NCBI RefSeq assembly: GCF_037975245.1
Contig: NC_092563.1
Span: 7,003,501 to 7,067,500 of the forward strand
DNA: 64,000 nt
DNA from: Apostichopus japonicus
Taxonomy: Eukaryota; Echinodermata; Holothuroidea; Aspidochirotida; Stichopodidae
Direction of reading: 5' to 3'
Both the position numbers and the translations under genes were made by a program. This document shows, piece by piece, positions 44,931 to 56,619 of this stretch (positions are counted from its first letter, which is position 1; the number at the start of each line of letters is the position of its first letter). A model generated the notes under the pieces. That model saw only the letters and a list, made by a program, of their open reading frames with translations, was not told where the DNA came from and made no database searches.

Positions 44931-47900
44931 CAGTACCGCTCACGTATAACTGGACATGTGTACGCGCACAGAATCGTATAAACACGTATAAACACGTACA
45001 CTCGCGTATAAACTCGTTGACAAAGAAATTGCCGCGTAGAGGCCGCGTAGACACCGCGTATAATCCCTCTACGAGTTTATACGCAGGAAATTCTATTGTG
45101 CTCAATGAATAGGGATTAAAGTCGCCGAAAGAGTTAGTGAGATGTTTAAAACAGCCGTTTCTTACATCGTAGTTTAAGAGGTGATATTCACTTTGCAGCG
45201 AAGGGGACGAAGGTAAAGTGTTTGATGGCATAGAATGTTTTTTGTTAATTGGGTTTCTATTCAGTGTTTCTTTCCCCGACTTTATTTTTCAGTTGTAGAG
45301 GTTCTGTTCCACGGAGGATTAGTTTACTTTGAATAGTTGTCAACATTTTGAAGAAATAATAAAGTATTACTAAGCGTTTCTTTGTCAATTTTTATTTAAT
45401 TTACCGTTGGTTCGTTGGAATGAAAAGAAAAAATTCCACCGAACAACTTGAAGCAGGGCCGGTTAAAAACAAAACATGTTTTTCGCCCGCACAAGGGGCC
45501 CCCTTTTTCCTGAATCCCCGGGTGTCTATTCGGATTACAAGCAATCTTAACTATCATTAAATAATATTTTGTAAAGGAAGCCACGTATTCCGAACTAGTA
45601 TTAAAGCAATGAAAAGAAAAAATAATGGCCGCCCATTTTTTTTTTCAGATTTCGTACGAGAAACATTATTTTATTTGAAAAAAAAAGAACAACTCAACGT
45701 ATGGTAATTCTTTGTCGCAAGAAGTGTGTTATTGGAAAATATGTATTGAAAGAGGCAGAGAATTTGCCGCAAAACGGCGAACCTTTCATATGAAAATATG
45801 TAAACCTTCATTGAACATCCTGTTCTCCCTCAGTTGATTTGAGTAGGCCTATGCTAAAACATAAAACTTTGAACAAAAAAGAGGTGTTACGTAAAAAACT
45901 TATACTTCTTAGAATGTAGGAAAACAGTTTCCAATTGCATGACTTTTTCCCTTGAATGTCCGTTTGCCAAATAAAAAACATCTAGGATCCACAGACTGAT
46001 TGGCCATGACAAAAGTGTTCGAGCACAATTTAAAATGGCGCTAAGATGCTTACCAGCTCCATTCAACTTGACATTATAAGAACCAGTTGTAACCGAACAT
46101 CAGAATAGTAAAATCCACGTATTCCAACAGTAAGTTTCATTTGAGGTTTTCGTTTTCCCATGTCATGCGTACTAAAACGTGATCACCAAATATCCCAACT
46201 GCAGGTGTGCGCGCGGAATATTGACTACCCTGGAAATCTAGGTCATGTCCTGGTTTCTGCTCACAAGCCTGACACCTGTTAATTTGCATTCCATTCTGAC
46301 CTAACAAGGAGTTGTTACAACCCTGGCAAACTGCCAAAAACGTGCAACACTATATTAACCCGTCTCGTAAGAGAGGAGGGGTGGCCCAAGCAGTCTCCCA
46401 GGTACCTTGCTTAGCGTGTGTGAGCTCAACCTTTGCAGCAACGAGCTTTACCCTGGATTCCTGGAAGTACAAGTATGTTCGTGAGATTTTACGCCCTGGG
46501 ATTTGTTTCTCAATATGTTCAAATTTTGCGAATAACATTTCCTCATTGTCAAAAACAAACTTCGATAACCATTGAAGATAAAAAAAGGAAAATAACCGGA
46601 CGATTGAACGGTGAGAAAAAATACACTTAACGTAGGGGTAAAACGTTCGTAACATTTGCATATTACTAGTACTTTCAGATGTTTCCGACTTTTTAAACTG
46701 TTACATTTCGTGACGCCTTGTGTGTCTGGTAATGGCGGTAGATTCGGCGTTATCAATAAAAAGCTTAGCAACTTTTAAGGAGCTACGGGAGTGACATGTT
46801 AAAACATTGAAATTATTTTAAAAAAAAAAGTTCAATACGTATCTCCGTGTTACATATTAAACATTAAACATTTTCGGTTGTGTCGGCAGGAGGTAAACAA
46901 TAAAGTAACGATGCTGTAGTGTACCGTATTTATATTCGTTGTTCTGGGAAGCCACTTAGAACCAGGATAAGATATAGTGGGAATGGTTGGTTGTCGCCCG
47001 ACACCGATGGCCATTATCATCAATAGGGCCTATGTCGATATTTCTCTTATTTCGTGTTACTGTTCCCCACTCCTTCTGCTTGAATTTTTGTTTCAAAAGG
47101 TTAGTAAATAGTTATTGTACATTGAATGCTTTTGTCAAAACATGACGTTACTTCAATATATTTCTTCGCAGCAATTTTGTGTTCAAAGTTGTATCACCTT
47201 TGACTTTGTTCAAATCATTAATTCACCTTACACGATTTTTCAACACTTTCTGAATGGCCAGGCCTATGTACTTTCAATATAACATACCAGCAATGACCCT
47301 TGTGGAAAAAGCAATACACTGCATTTCGAAATATTGTTTGGCATCGTGCCAGGAGTGCAAAATAGAAATGCTACATATACAGTAGGAAAAGTATCCAAAG
47401 TCGCTTATGTTTGTGTTTACGATAACATTTTATTAAAAAGGCAACCAATCATAAATTTCGACTGATAAAACTTCTTTCGTTCCCATGGTGAAGTGAACCT
47501 GGGCAAGTTCGAATGTCGATGACCAATTTATGTTCCGTGACTAATGTCAATGGGAATTATGTGTGTAAAAAATCGGGTCTTTCCACGTGTTATATATATA
47601 TATAGAAGTTTTACGTAAGCGGAGCGAAATTCGTGGAGGCGCCTTGATTGTGAGGAAGCACTAATACAACATAAGCCTCAATATTTGTGGAAAAAAAATC
47701 GTAAGGGTTTTCTTCTGAAAATATTTTTTAATAGTAGGCCTAACCAAAACCTTGTCATTGCTTTTGGGGGAAGTCAGATCTTCAAGTTCAAATATTGTTT
47801 TTTTTTTTTTTCGTTAAACGGTTATCGTGGTTTTCTTGCGAGGTATATACGGCGTAACTTTCGATGAAGGCTAAAAGGTAGGATAGGCCAAGGCCTACCT

Positions 47901-48448
47901 TGTTCTAATTAATTGTTACCTACATTCAATTTAATGTCCAACGGGAGGAACTCGTATAAATATTAACAGACTGGTGCACATTGTAATTGATAAAGTTTCC
48001 TTGCTGAAGTTTTCCTGCACTGATTGTATCGATCGTTTGTACTTCTAGTAGCGCTGTTTTCTTTGTTACTCTTATTCTTAACGGCTTAAGTATATGCTTA
48101 CTCTGTGGTTGAATATTTTGGAAAGGCTTAGAAGACATTACTTGATGTTGAGTTTACCGACTCTTTTCTGCATCACAGTTTATTCTAACCCATAGAAGCT
48201 CTGCTATATAAAGCGGCTGAGAATATGCTACGTTTACAGATTATACGAGATTGTACGTCTTTACGCGCGTATAATCCCTATTCAGGTGCACTGAAGCGAA
48301 GCCTTAAGCCGCGTAGACACGGCGTAGACGCCGCGTAGACACCGCGTAGAAAGTCGCGTACAGAAACGTATAACATCGTATAATCGCGTATAATCGCGTA
48401 GATAAACGTAGAGTATACGTCTACGCGAGTTATACGTGAGCGGTACTG
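44931..48448. mobile_element. DNA transposon, 3.5 kb, long modular TIRs with TA ends
   Basis: Both ends read CAGTACCGCTCACGTATAAC inwards (44931 on; 48448 back) with TA outside. Each end continues for about 180 bp with differently arranged repeats of ACGCGTATAA and CGCGTAGACACC. It closes with GAATAGGGATTA (near 45105 and, inverted, near 48275). Such CpG-rich subterminal repeats are typical transposase-binding arrays. A CAGT start with TA duplication fits Tc1/mariner-like or related families, but no DDE core was recognised. Confidence 0.7.
46137..46337 (-). CDS. Small ORF with CxxC...CxxC, unrecognised
   Basis: 66 codons from MAVCQGCNNSLLGQNG through INRCQACEQKPGHD to the stop. Two CxxC pairs 15 residues apart look like a zinc ribbon, and the C-terminal half has strand-like segments (TPAVGIFGDHVLVRMTWEN). 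It lies inside the 3.5-kb TA-ended element, where a DNA-binding protein would make sense. It may be an exon of a longer minus-strand gene continuing from 46350-46661. Family unknown. Confidence 0.25.
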   Translation of the reverse strand: MAVCQGCNNSLLGQNGMQINRCQACEQKPGHDLDFQGSQYSARTPAVGIFGDHVLVRMTWENENLK

Positions 48449-48450
48449 TA

Positions 48451-50149
48451 CGTTTTTCATGGACTTTTGTGGATGAAATTCATGTTGGAAGCCCTCAGTT
48501 TGTAATGACTTGAGTGACAGTGATTGAGATCCTTGTTTGGACAGGGTGTTGAGCTATTTTAATAAAATTGTGACAGTTGATCAGCATAAGATCCAAGAGA
48601 ACTTCATATGTCATTCAAAAGCATTGACTATCCAATCTGGCCTTAATTTCAAAAGATGGTTTACTGACAACACAGTTGAACACACCCTGGCAGTAGATGT
48701 CAATGATCGTTAACATGCTGATAAAAAAGGATAGTACTGGCAGTAGAAGCACACCCAAAAACATTGGCAAGGAAAGTAAAGCTGCACTCAAAGACACACA
48801 AAATATTTTGCATGGTTCCATGATTGGTCTATGGAAGTTGCCATCATGATAAATAACAGTATGTCCATGATGGATGCCTCCTATGAACAAAGACTCTGGA
48901 GCAAAATGTTGTTATTCCATTTTTAATGGAGTGGCACCTGGTTAATGGAGAGCAAGCACAGTGTATATAAAATACTGGTGTAAAAAAGCTATACAAATTT
49001 CCGGTTAAAATTTCACAACTTGAGTGTGGTTTTAATGGATTAGCTGTATTACATTTATCTATGGTTGTTTAAGTGCTCTGGAAACTCTTTTTGTGATTGA
49101 TTTTTATTAAAGTTGGATGCAATTTCCTCTGCAAGGTCACAATTGTAGTCACAAGCATTTCTCTGGCAACTAGAAATGTTCATCCTCACTGGGCCGGTGT
49201 TCTTTCAATCATCTGTTGGCAAAATTTTCAGATATTGTATGAGAAGAAATTCAATAATTTCACCTATGGCAGTGAGCAAAACTCTTGCCAAAAGTGTGCA
49301 AAACTGGCAAATACTTCACACAAAATACCTGACATTACACTCATATTTTCATGCATATTGTGTTGAAAGTTTTTATCTTTTCATTCTATTTATGTCAAGA
49401 GACATGCTGAAGGGCATAAGAAGCCTCATAGAGAAAGTTTCATGAGTGCAGTAGTAGCAGAAAGACATGACAGTAATCACATGGAGACTGATTTGGCTGG
49501 ACATTCCAACTGAAAATTATAATTTAGTTTTATCAATTTATATTGACATTCTGTTTCTCTAGCTCTCTCGACTTTTAGGTTTCTTACATGAAATCTTTAT
49601 TAAAATTCTTTATGAAATACTCAATGCTTTGGACCATTGTTCTGTGGAATAAATTAATATTTTTGAACAGAAATCGAGATTTTCTGTGACTTTGTTCACG
49701 TTTGTTACTTTGCTAGGTTTTCACGTCTCCTGGCTGAGTAGCCTTAGTGCGTAGGTTACTGTTAGTATTTGTTTTAGTTACGAAGCAAACCTAATCCAGC
49801 CTTCTTGCTTTTGCATAACTCTTAACGTCGAAAAAAATGCAACCAGTTCAAAAGACGAAGTGGATACGATTACTAGGGATCTTGGGCTGCCACCTTCGCT
49901 TGGAAGTGATTGCTAGCATGTCTGCCTTTTCTGGTTGATAGACAGTCAATTTGGTGTAGTGCCAGCCAGTGGATGACGAGGGAAAAATCTCAATGGCCTT
50001 TGGGGACAAATTCTGGGCATTTTATACAGCTTCAGAAATATATGATGCATTGTTTGCTTATAGTGGTAACTTCCAGTAAGCTAAAGGATATAAATCTACT
50101 ATAGCCTTGCTAAGCCTAGCCAGTATAGTTGAGCATATTTTAGCAGTTT
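48451..50149. other. No feature recognised
   Basis: Mostly AT-rich non-coding DNA. Overlapping frames at 49097-49445 show no domain. Confidence 0.4.
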
Positions 50150-50157
50150 AAACAGGT

Positions 50158-50239
50158 CACAGGCACTCGTAACGTTATGTAGGTGTATAGTCTCCGTGTT
50201 TATATACTATACACCTACATAACGTTACGAGTGCCTGTG
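50158..50239. mobile_element. 82-bp foldback element with perfect 8-bp target duplication
   Basis: Perfect 34-bp inverted arms (50158-50191 beginning CACAGGCACTCGTAACGTTA, and 50206-50239) surround a 14-nt loop. AAACAGGT is repeated at 50150-50157 and 50240-50247. The 8-bp duplication suggests hAT-type mobilisation, although the ends (CACAGG) differ from the CAGAG family. Confidence 0.9.
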
Positions 50240-50283
50240 AAACAGGTAAGCTTAGGCCTAGGCGGCATAGTCACCATAGGCGT

Positions 50284-50500
50284 AAGAGATGGGGGGGGGC
50301 AGGGGGGCAGACTGCCCCCCAAATTTCCAGAGGACAAGAAATTCGGGCAAAAGTCATGAAAAATTCGGGCAGCCTAAGAGGAGAAAAAATATATATTTAT
50401 ATAAATATGTAGTAGCTTGCCCGAATCTTTTTCATATTTTTGCCGGAAAATTCCGTGGAGAGTGTTCTGTGTTATTTGTTTTGTGACATTAATATTAATA
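50284..50500. repeat. GC-run MITE fragment
   Basis: A G-run/C-run core (GGGGGGCAGACTGCCCCCC) is followed by two AAATTCGGGCA words and a GCCCGAATCTTTTTCATATT block. Related words occur at 51545-51600. Borders are not defined. Confidence 0.5.
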
Positions 50501-50703
50501 TAGGCCTAATGATTTTAGCATCATGATGCCCGAATATTTCCGTGTAACACCACCGTAACAGGGAATGCCGCTCACAATCGTGGTGACAAGCATGCATGGA
50601 GATTAGCAGTCTCTGAAGTGAAAAAGACCCGCAGTAAACATTTTTTTCTAACTAGTCAACTGTATACCTGGACATCCCAGACATGAGTGTAGGCCCCTAT
50701 ATA

Positions 50704-51049
50704 CAGGGGCGTCGGAGTCGGTGCGGCAGGTCTGGCGAACGCCGGACCAATATTCACGGGAGAAAAAAATAGGACAAAGAAAAAAAAATGGCAAAAAATA
50801 AAGAACAATTTTCAATAATGATGACGGCAAGTACAGTAGGCTAAATGTGACTACTCTGCCATGGCATGCTGGGGAAGTGCCATTTCCTGCAATCTGGGAG
50901 GCATTTTTTCAAAATTTTGTTCATAATGCTACGCACTAACCATGGTTGCGCATAGCGTAGTTTGACCTACCAAACGACCCCCGATAATTTTGGTAGATGG
51001 CCACACTCTGATCTGCCGTATCAATCCCAAATAGCTTCTGACGCCCCTG
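50704..51049. mobile_element. hAT-like MITE, 346 bp
   Basis: The ends are CAGGGGCGTCGGAG and CTTCTGACGCCCCTG. The interior carries the dispersed module AAGTGCCATTTCCTGCAATC...CTACGCACTAACCATGG. No perfect target duplication (TATATA versus ATATAA). Confidence 0.6.
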
Positions 51050-51429
51050 ATATAAGAAACATTTTTTTTTTCATGGATGGTGGGGATCGAGGGGGGGGGG
51101 GAAGTGCCTACAAGCCTTAAAGTAGAGGTTTATCATATTCTTTGTTATTTTTTATACTTTTTTGTTAGACAAATTGCAGTCTCACCTGACACAGCGACAT
51201 TTTCCCGCCTACGTGTCATTGAACAATCTATATATGTTTTTCTGGGGGTAGCTGAGTACTGTGTTAAAATAATAAATACCGTAACTAAATAGGAGTTAAA
51301 AAATATACTGTCCTAGTTTTCCCCGTCAAAGTGATGTTACCAAATGTTTTTCTTCTTCTAATTTACGAAAATTTTGGGAAAGTGTAAATTTCTAAACATG
51401 AGATTATCAAATAAAGATTGTTTAGATGC

Positions 51430-51620
51430 AACTTGCAAGGCCTCAGAAGTGCCATTTCCGGCAATCTGAGAGGCATATTTTGCCCAAATTTTTTTTGTAC
51501 GCTACGTGCCAACCGATGGTGGCCCTCTGCTTAGATGGTGTCACGGGAAATTTCGGGCACAAGATTTTCTGCCCCCCCCAAACCGAAATGGTCCCGTACA
51601 CCTATGATGGTCACTATATT
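51430..51620. repeat. Further copy of the dispersed MITE module
   Basis: GAAGTGCCATTTCCGGCAAT, CTACGTGCCAACCGATGGTG and GCTTAGATGGTG match the other copies. It is followed by a C run and CCCGTACACCTATGATGG. Confidence 0.7.
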
Positions 51621-51668
51621 ATCACTTCAGGGACTCTTTTACAGTATTTCAGTGCAGAGAATCCTTAA

Positions 51669-52609
51669 GAAAACTTAGAAAGTTAAAGCCTATGGCATGC
51701 CTACTTGGAATGTAATTTGCCCATGTCTAAAGGGGTATAACTATAACTGAGCTAACTAGTTCATTGAATTCACTATCAATCTTCCAGTTCCAAACAAGCC
51801 AGCCAGTGAACTTTTTAATCGGAACATGATGGTTCAACCACAGATACAGCACAAAACAATTGAGACTGTACTGTCTTAATATGATAGATGTGAAATGGGA
51901 TAAATATGCTATGCCAAATATTGAAACTGCAGTGTGTTCCTCTAAGTTGTGATGATATTGGCTGTTTTTCTGTTGTGGTGGACCCTAGATACAGTAGTGA
52001 TTAAATAAAGATAGTATGATTCACGATACAAGATCCATTTCGTTTTGTTTTAAGTTATATTGAAGTTTTCAAACTGAGCACTTGAGTTTTCTTGAAATGG
52101 AAATGAAAATATCACACAAACAAAGAAAGTTCTTCAGTGATTTCCTGATATCTGCAAAGTGCGCATATTTTCTCTCAACATCTTCCTTGAATAGCCATTC
52201 AATCTTCGCCGATCTTCCTTGAATAGCCAGTTATAAGCCAAACACAAGTTTCGTGTATTTATTATCTTGCATATAAATGAGTCAACAGCGCCAAATATGA
52301 AAGTCCCAATTGTTGGTATCTGAAACTAGCTTGACATGTATGCATGGAGTACCCATCCTCAGGATTGATCCATTTTTAAGGGAAGGCTGGCACTTGAGTT
52401 TTGATCAAGCTAAAAATGTCTCGACATATATGTGAGAACAGATCAACAGATACTGCTCAGAATTATATTTCTTAACAGAACTTGGGTTGAGGAGTGTTAG
52501 GGTTGAGGAGTGCATGTGGTATTCCAAAAATGCCATGAATAATATGTTTCATTTGCAGAGATCCAGATTGCTTGCAATCAGTTTGTTGTTATTTTTTTCT
52601 TTCTTTTAG
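51669..52609. other. No feature recognised
   Basis: Non-coding, with a local duplication of TCTTCCTTGAATAGCCA at 52180-52230. Confidence 0.4.
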
Positions 52610-52747
52610 GTCATTTTGAGTGATAGGGAGGATGCATCACCACATTTGGAGAGACTTGTCAACAGCAATGTTGCCATACCAGCTGCTTGGCATAGTACAG
52701 TACCCTTCTCTCCAAGTGCAGGGGTTAATCTAAGGCTTTTCTTGTAA
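52610..52747 (+). CDS. Possible exon of a METTL23-like methyltransferase
   Basis: The region follows a strong acceptor (TTTCTTTCTTTTAG). The open frame reads VILSDREDASPHLERLVNSN then VAIPAAWHSTVPFSPSAG and stops at TAA (52745-52747). The start resembles the motif II region of METTL23/METTL21-type class I methyltransferases (AKVxLSDxxxxPHxLExxxxS). No other exon of such a gene was found, and the second half does not match the family. It could be a lone or decayed exon, or chance. Confidence 0.3.
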   Translation, partial: VILSDREDASPHLERLVNSNVAIPAAWHSTVPFSPSAGVNLRLFL

Positions 52748-54306
52748 AGAAAATGATGGATGGTTTCTTCGAGCCACAAGATATGTCAGAGGGGAACAAT
52801 TCATCCGTGGTAAAGCTGTATCCCCTGCAGATGGAAGCTATTAGATGTAAGTTAACAGAATTCCCACATATTTTAAAGGAGGTTAGGTAGTTGGAAAAAA
52901 AAAAAAAAATTTGACATAAATTCTGTACAGCTTCCTTCCAAATCAGCTATAAATATACATTATGCAAATATTTCCTTTGAAAACTGGCACTTAAGTTTCC
53001 TTGCTTGTATAAGGAAGGATCTGGAGAGTAATGGTGAACTTTGAAGCATAGAGAATAGACTAATAATTACTCTCAAATTTCATATCCACAATGAAAAAAT
53101 GCAGCAATTCCATGAGTATTGAATAATGATAAATTGAAGAGGATACTAATTGGTATTTGTCATTAACCTGTGGGAATTTGCCTTTCTTCTCCAGTAGGGT
53201 TGCCATTTTGGGCGATATTCGCATTTTAAAGTCATAATAAATAGTTCAAAAATTATCGCGATATTACGATAATTCGTCGGTTACGGATCTCACATAACAA
53301 CAAAAACACAACTAATTGTATTTTGCGAAGTTTACGTTGCTACAAGGACATGGAAACAATATTTAGCATTAAGTTAATCATTCCAAGTGGCCTATAACAT
53401 CGGATTACAAGGTTTACTTTCATAAAGATGGCCATACTGTAGCTATTGGGGCCTTGATATCGTGCTGTGTCTGTATGGTATATATTGTGCCTCGTGTATC
53501 ATGGGGAATAGATTGTTTCGTTCATGCGGAGAAGTCGGTTGACTTTAGGTGTGTTTTACTTACGGGGATATTTAACCACTTTTCTTGAACGTCTAAGACA
53601 ATATTTCGCATAACTTTACCGATCCTTTACTGACTGACCTCATTAATTCTAGAGTTGAGCCAAAATAGTTTACTCCATGAATAGTTTTTTTGGAAACGTG
53701 CCAAAAATGTTAACAAACAGGTGTTAGACAGGGGGTTGTTTGGCAAAGTACCTGGTAAAATTTGCAGCACATGTAGCCTACCTTGATATTTAAGAAGGGT
53801 AAAACACTGCAGTTGTAAATTGATGTAAGTATAGTGCACGCTGTTCATTGTTAAGCAGTCTAGAAACGGGGCTTTGCCAAACGTAGTATGTTTCATAATA
53901 TCGACAGTTTTGTAAGTTAAACTTTTTAAAGATTGCAAGACAGATTAAATCTCTTTTCATTTTATCACATAATATAGCTACTCTAACTTGTCATTTTAAA
54001 ATTTTCAACAGTTTCGTGACAATTTAAATTAAAAAAGTTGTCAGTATTTTGAATCCTCAACTGCGAATTTTTTATCGCCAGACACGCAAAAATACTAAAA
54101 TTTTCCGGGGGCCTTCGCCCCCTGGTCCCCACAAGGGGTTCCACCCCAAAGAGATTCAGTTCACCGAAACAACCCTTTTCCTTACCACCTGAAGAAAACC
54201 GTCTTTAATAAATTATAGTACCTTTACAGTACTTTACATTTGATACAAAAGTTACTTAGACAACAGCTTCCCAAAATGTTGGTGTGTCGCAATAGGTTAA
54301 GTTTTA
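52748..54306. other. No feature recognised
   Basis: No coding signal. GGGGGCCTTCGCCCCCTGGT near 54107 is a C/G-rich MITE-like edge. Confidence 0.4.
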
Positions 54307-54311
54307 ACCGC

Positions 54312-55295
54312 TGTCACGAACGACTTTATTCATTGTACGTGTATTCAGTATATGCTGGTCAGGGTGATAAGTAGGTCACTCGTCGTGACTGATAACCGTG
54401 TTTAATCTTTCTAGAAGCGACCAGAAATGATGGCGCTATTCAGTATTAGCGAGTACAAATTTCCAGAACATACGGGAAGTAATTTTTAGCAGGTGACCGG
54501 ATATCGTCGACCAATGAACGATGCACTATCAGTCGTATCTTCGAGACATGGATGATTCTCGATGTTATTCCGTCAGGATTCCTGGAAAAGAACTTTCGGG
54601 AGATTAAACCCGGCTATATATAAGAAGAGATATTTTCGGTGATGAGGAGTTGAGTTTAGTTTTCCGATCTATTGTGAAAAGAAATTCATCTGAGATAAAA
54701 GATTAATCGAGGGGACGGACGGAGGAACCGGTGGACTGTTTGTTTATTAGATTGGTGCGTTGTTTAACCGGGACAGGCGTGACTTCGGCAGAGTTTTTCG
54801 GAGTTCACCCAGGAGGAAGCCATCCTTGGGATGCAAACGTTGAGTCGAATTGGACCAGCGGGGAACGGTTTTGCTCCTGACCAAGTCACGGGATACCAGC
54901 CTACGAGGGAGAATCCCGACATCGTTGTTGGTGACGCAAGGAGGTCAGAACAGCTACGAAAGGAACCGAGAGCCGGCACGCGCCGCGTAAGATAAGTTAA
55001 GTAATCTTTTAAAATTTAACGGCCGCACAATATTGTAAAATCTGTCTGTAATATTCCAAATTTCTAGTACCAATAATCCTTGTACAAATCAGTAGAGATC
55101 GTATCATTGTAAATATATCGTTTTTGTTAACTTCAGAAACCTCTCAGTAGTCTTTTGGTCCTTTGAGTTTACTTCCCTGAAATCTATCTAAAATTGTATT
55201 TTTATCGGCTTTGAAGGCCAAAGGAAAAACCCGGGGTCGCAACAGAGGGGGCGCTAGAGGGTGCCATTTTGTATTATCTCACGGAAGTTGTGACA
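54312..55295 (+). mobile_element. Solo LTR, 984 bp, 5-bp target duplication
   Basis: It runs from TGTCACGAACGAC to GGAAGTTGTGACA, with a TGTCAC/GTGACA inverted end. ACCGC is repeated at 54307-54311 and 55296-55300. A TATA box TATATATAAG lies at 54615-54624 in plus orientation. No internal region is present. It is unlike the G1, G2 and 16212 LTRs. Confidence 0.88.
54615..54624 (+). promoter_or_regulatory. TATA box of the solo LTR
   Basis: CCCGGCTATATATAAGAAGA is a strong TATA context, about 300 bp from the LTR start, as expected at a U3/R border. Confidence 0.6.
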
Positions 55296-55344
55296 ACCGC
55301 ACAGTACAATAATTTGCATATTACACTAAAATTTACACTCGATA

Positions 55345-55615
55345 CACTGATAAACATGGTTTATCGCGGATAAACATGGATTTTCGAAATAAAAACATGG
55401 ATTTTCGAAAGAAAAACATGGAATATTTAATGAAAATCCCTGTTTATGGTTCGATAAACCATGTTTCTCAGAAAAACCATGTTTATCTGCCGATAATCAT
55501 GGTTTTTCGGTGAAAAACCATGTTTATCGGTTGATAAACATGGTTTTTCGTGGGATAAACATGGTTTATCGGTCGATAAACATGGTTTTACGACCAAAAA
55601 TCCATGTTTCTCGAT
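55345..55615. repeat. Array of ~20-bp palindromes (CGATAAACATGGTTTATCG type)
   Basis: About 13 units spaced ~20-21 bp, each centred on ACATGG or CCATGT and largely self-complementary (e.g. GATAAACATGGTTTATC). Both orientations alternate. The array begins 50 bp after the solo LTR. Nothing coding. Confidence 0.85.
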
Positions 55616-55639
55616 TTATTGAGCATTTGGCTTGCCATA

Positions 55640-55866
55640 CACAAGCCTCATTTGCATGTGAAAAGTGAAGTTGTGGTGACTTCCCTGCAACTGGTTGCTG
55701 CAAGGTCGCTGCAAGCCTCTCTCCGGCAAAGTCGCCGCAAGCCCCTTTCTTGCGAAGTCGCCGCAACCCCCTTTCCTGCGAAGTCGCCGCAACCCCCTTT
55801 CCGGGGAAGTCGCCACAAGCCTCATTTGCATGTGAAAAGTGAAGTCGCGGCGAAGTCGCTGCAAGT
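55640..55866. repeat. GC-rich GAAGTCGCCGCAA tandem repeat
   Basis: Five to six units of about 26 bp (GAAGTCGCCGCAACCCCCTT then TCCTGC) lie inside two copies of CAAGCCTCATTTGCATGTGA (55643 and 55816). Open frames across it on both strands are artefacts. Confidence 0.88.
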
Positions 55867-56600
55867 GTTCATATATACCTACAAAAGTTCTGGAAAGTTG
55901 CTAATGTGAATATCTTGAATTTGTTTGTGTTGATCATACTGGTATCGACAGAGTATGGAGGGATCAATGTTGAATACAAAAGTATATCACGTGCTCGCTG
56001 AGAGCCAATCAGAATCGAGGAAATAACTTCAGTGTCAGTTCAGTTTGGGAAAAAAATATTCAAGGGCCTGGCTAATTTGCAGATAAACGGAGAATAAATA
56101 GGTGTCATCGCCAAATTACACCAACAAAATGTGACAATTGTGAATACTGTAAGTAGATGAGAGAGCAATAAAAATGTCAATAAACACAAATATATAAGTA
56201 AAAAGTGGTAAAGAGCTGAAAAGGGCTTCAGCAGTCCATTTGAGTCCGTCGGGGGTGGCATCCGCCCCCCCCCCCGACTGTATGGACGCTCCGCCACTGA
56301 TGGTACCAGACAGGTATAAATCACATGTGCCAGGTTGTATAGTATTGAAAACATTTTCCTTAGCATTTTGGTTAAAGAAAGACACAACGTAAGCCACACT
56401 AGATACTATGTAATATACTTTTTTAATACCTTGATGCTTTGCAAGGAAAGTTCAAACTGTCGTCGCTGTATACTCCCAGTACTCAGTTTTGGAGGTTCTA
56501 GCCACATCAGATCCCTCAATAATATGTTGTGACCTTGATAGAATGAGATCTTCATGTTTTATGGTTTATTTTCTAAAACGAATTTCCTTTTTTTTTGGGG
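55867..56600. other. Non-coding with one MITE end
   Basis: A C-run followed by GGACGCTCCGCCACTG near 56265-56300 is a hAT-like MITE end. The partner end was not found. Confidence 0.35.
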
Positions 56601-56619
56601 GGGGGGGGGGTTACCAATG

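Noticed and set aside
55345-55866. CRISPR-like spacing of palindromic repeats
   Set aside because: No unique spacers of constant length, and the context is a eukaryotic transposon-rich region.
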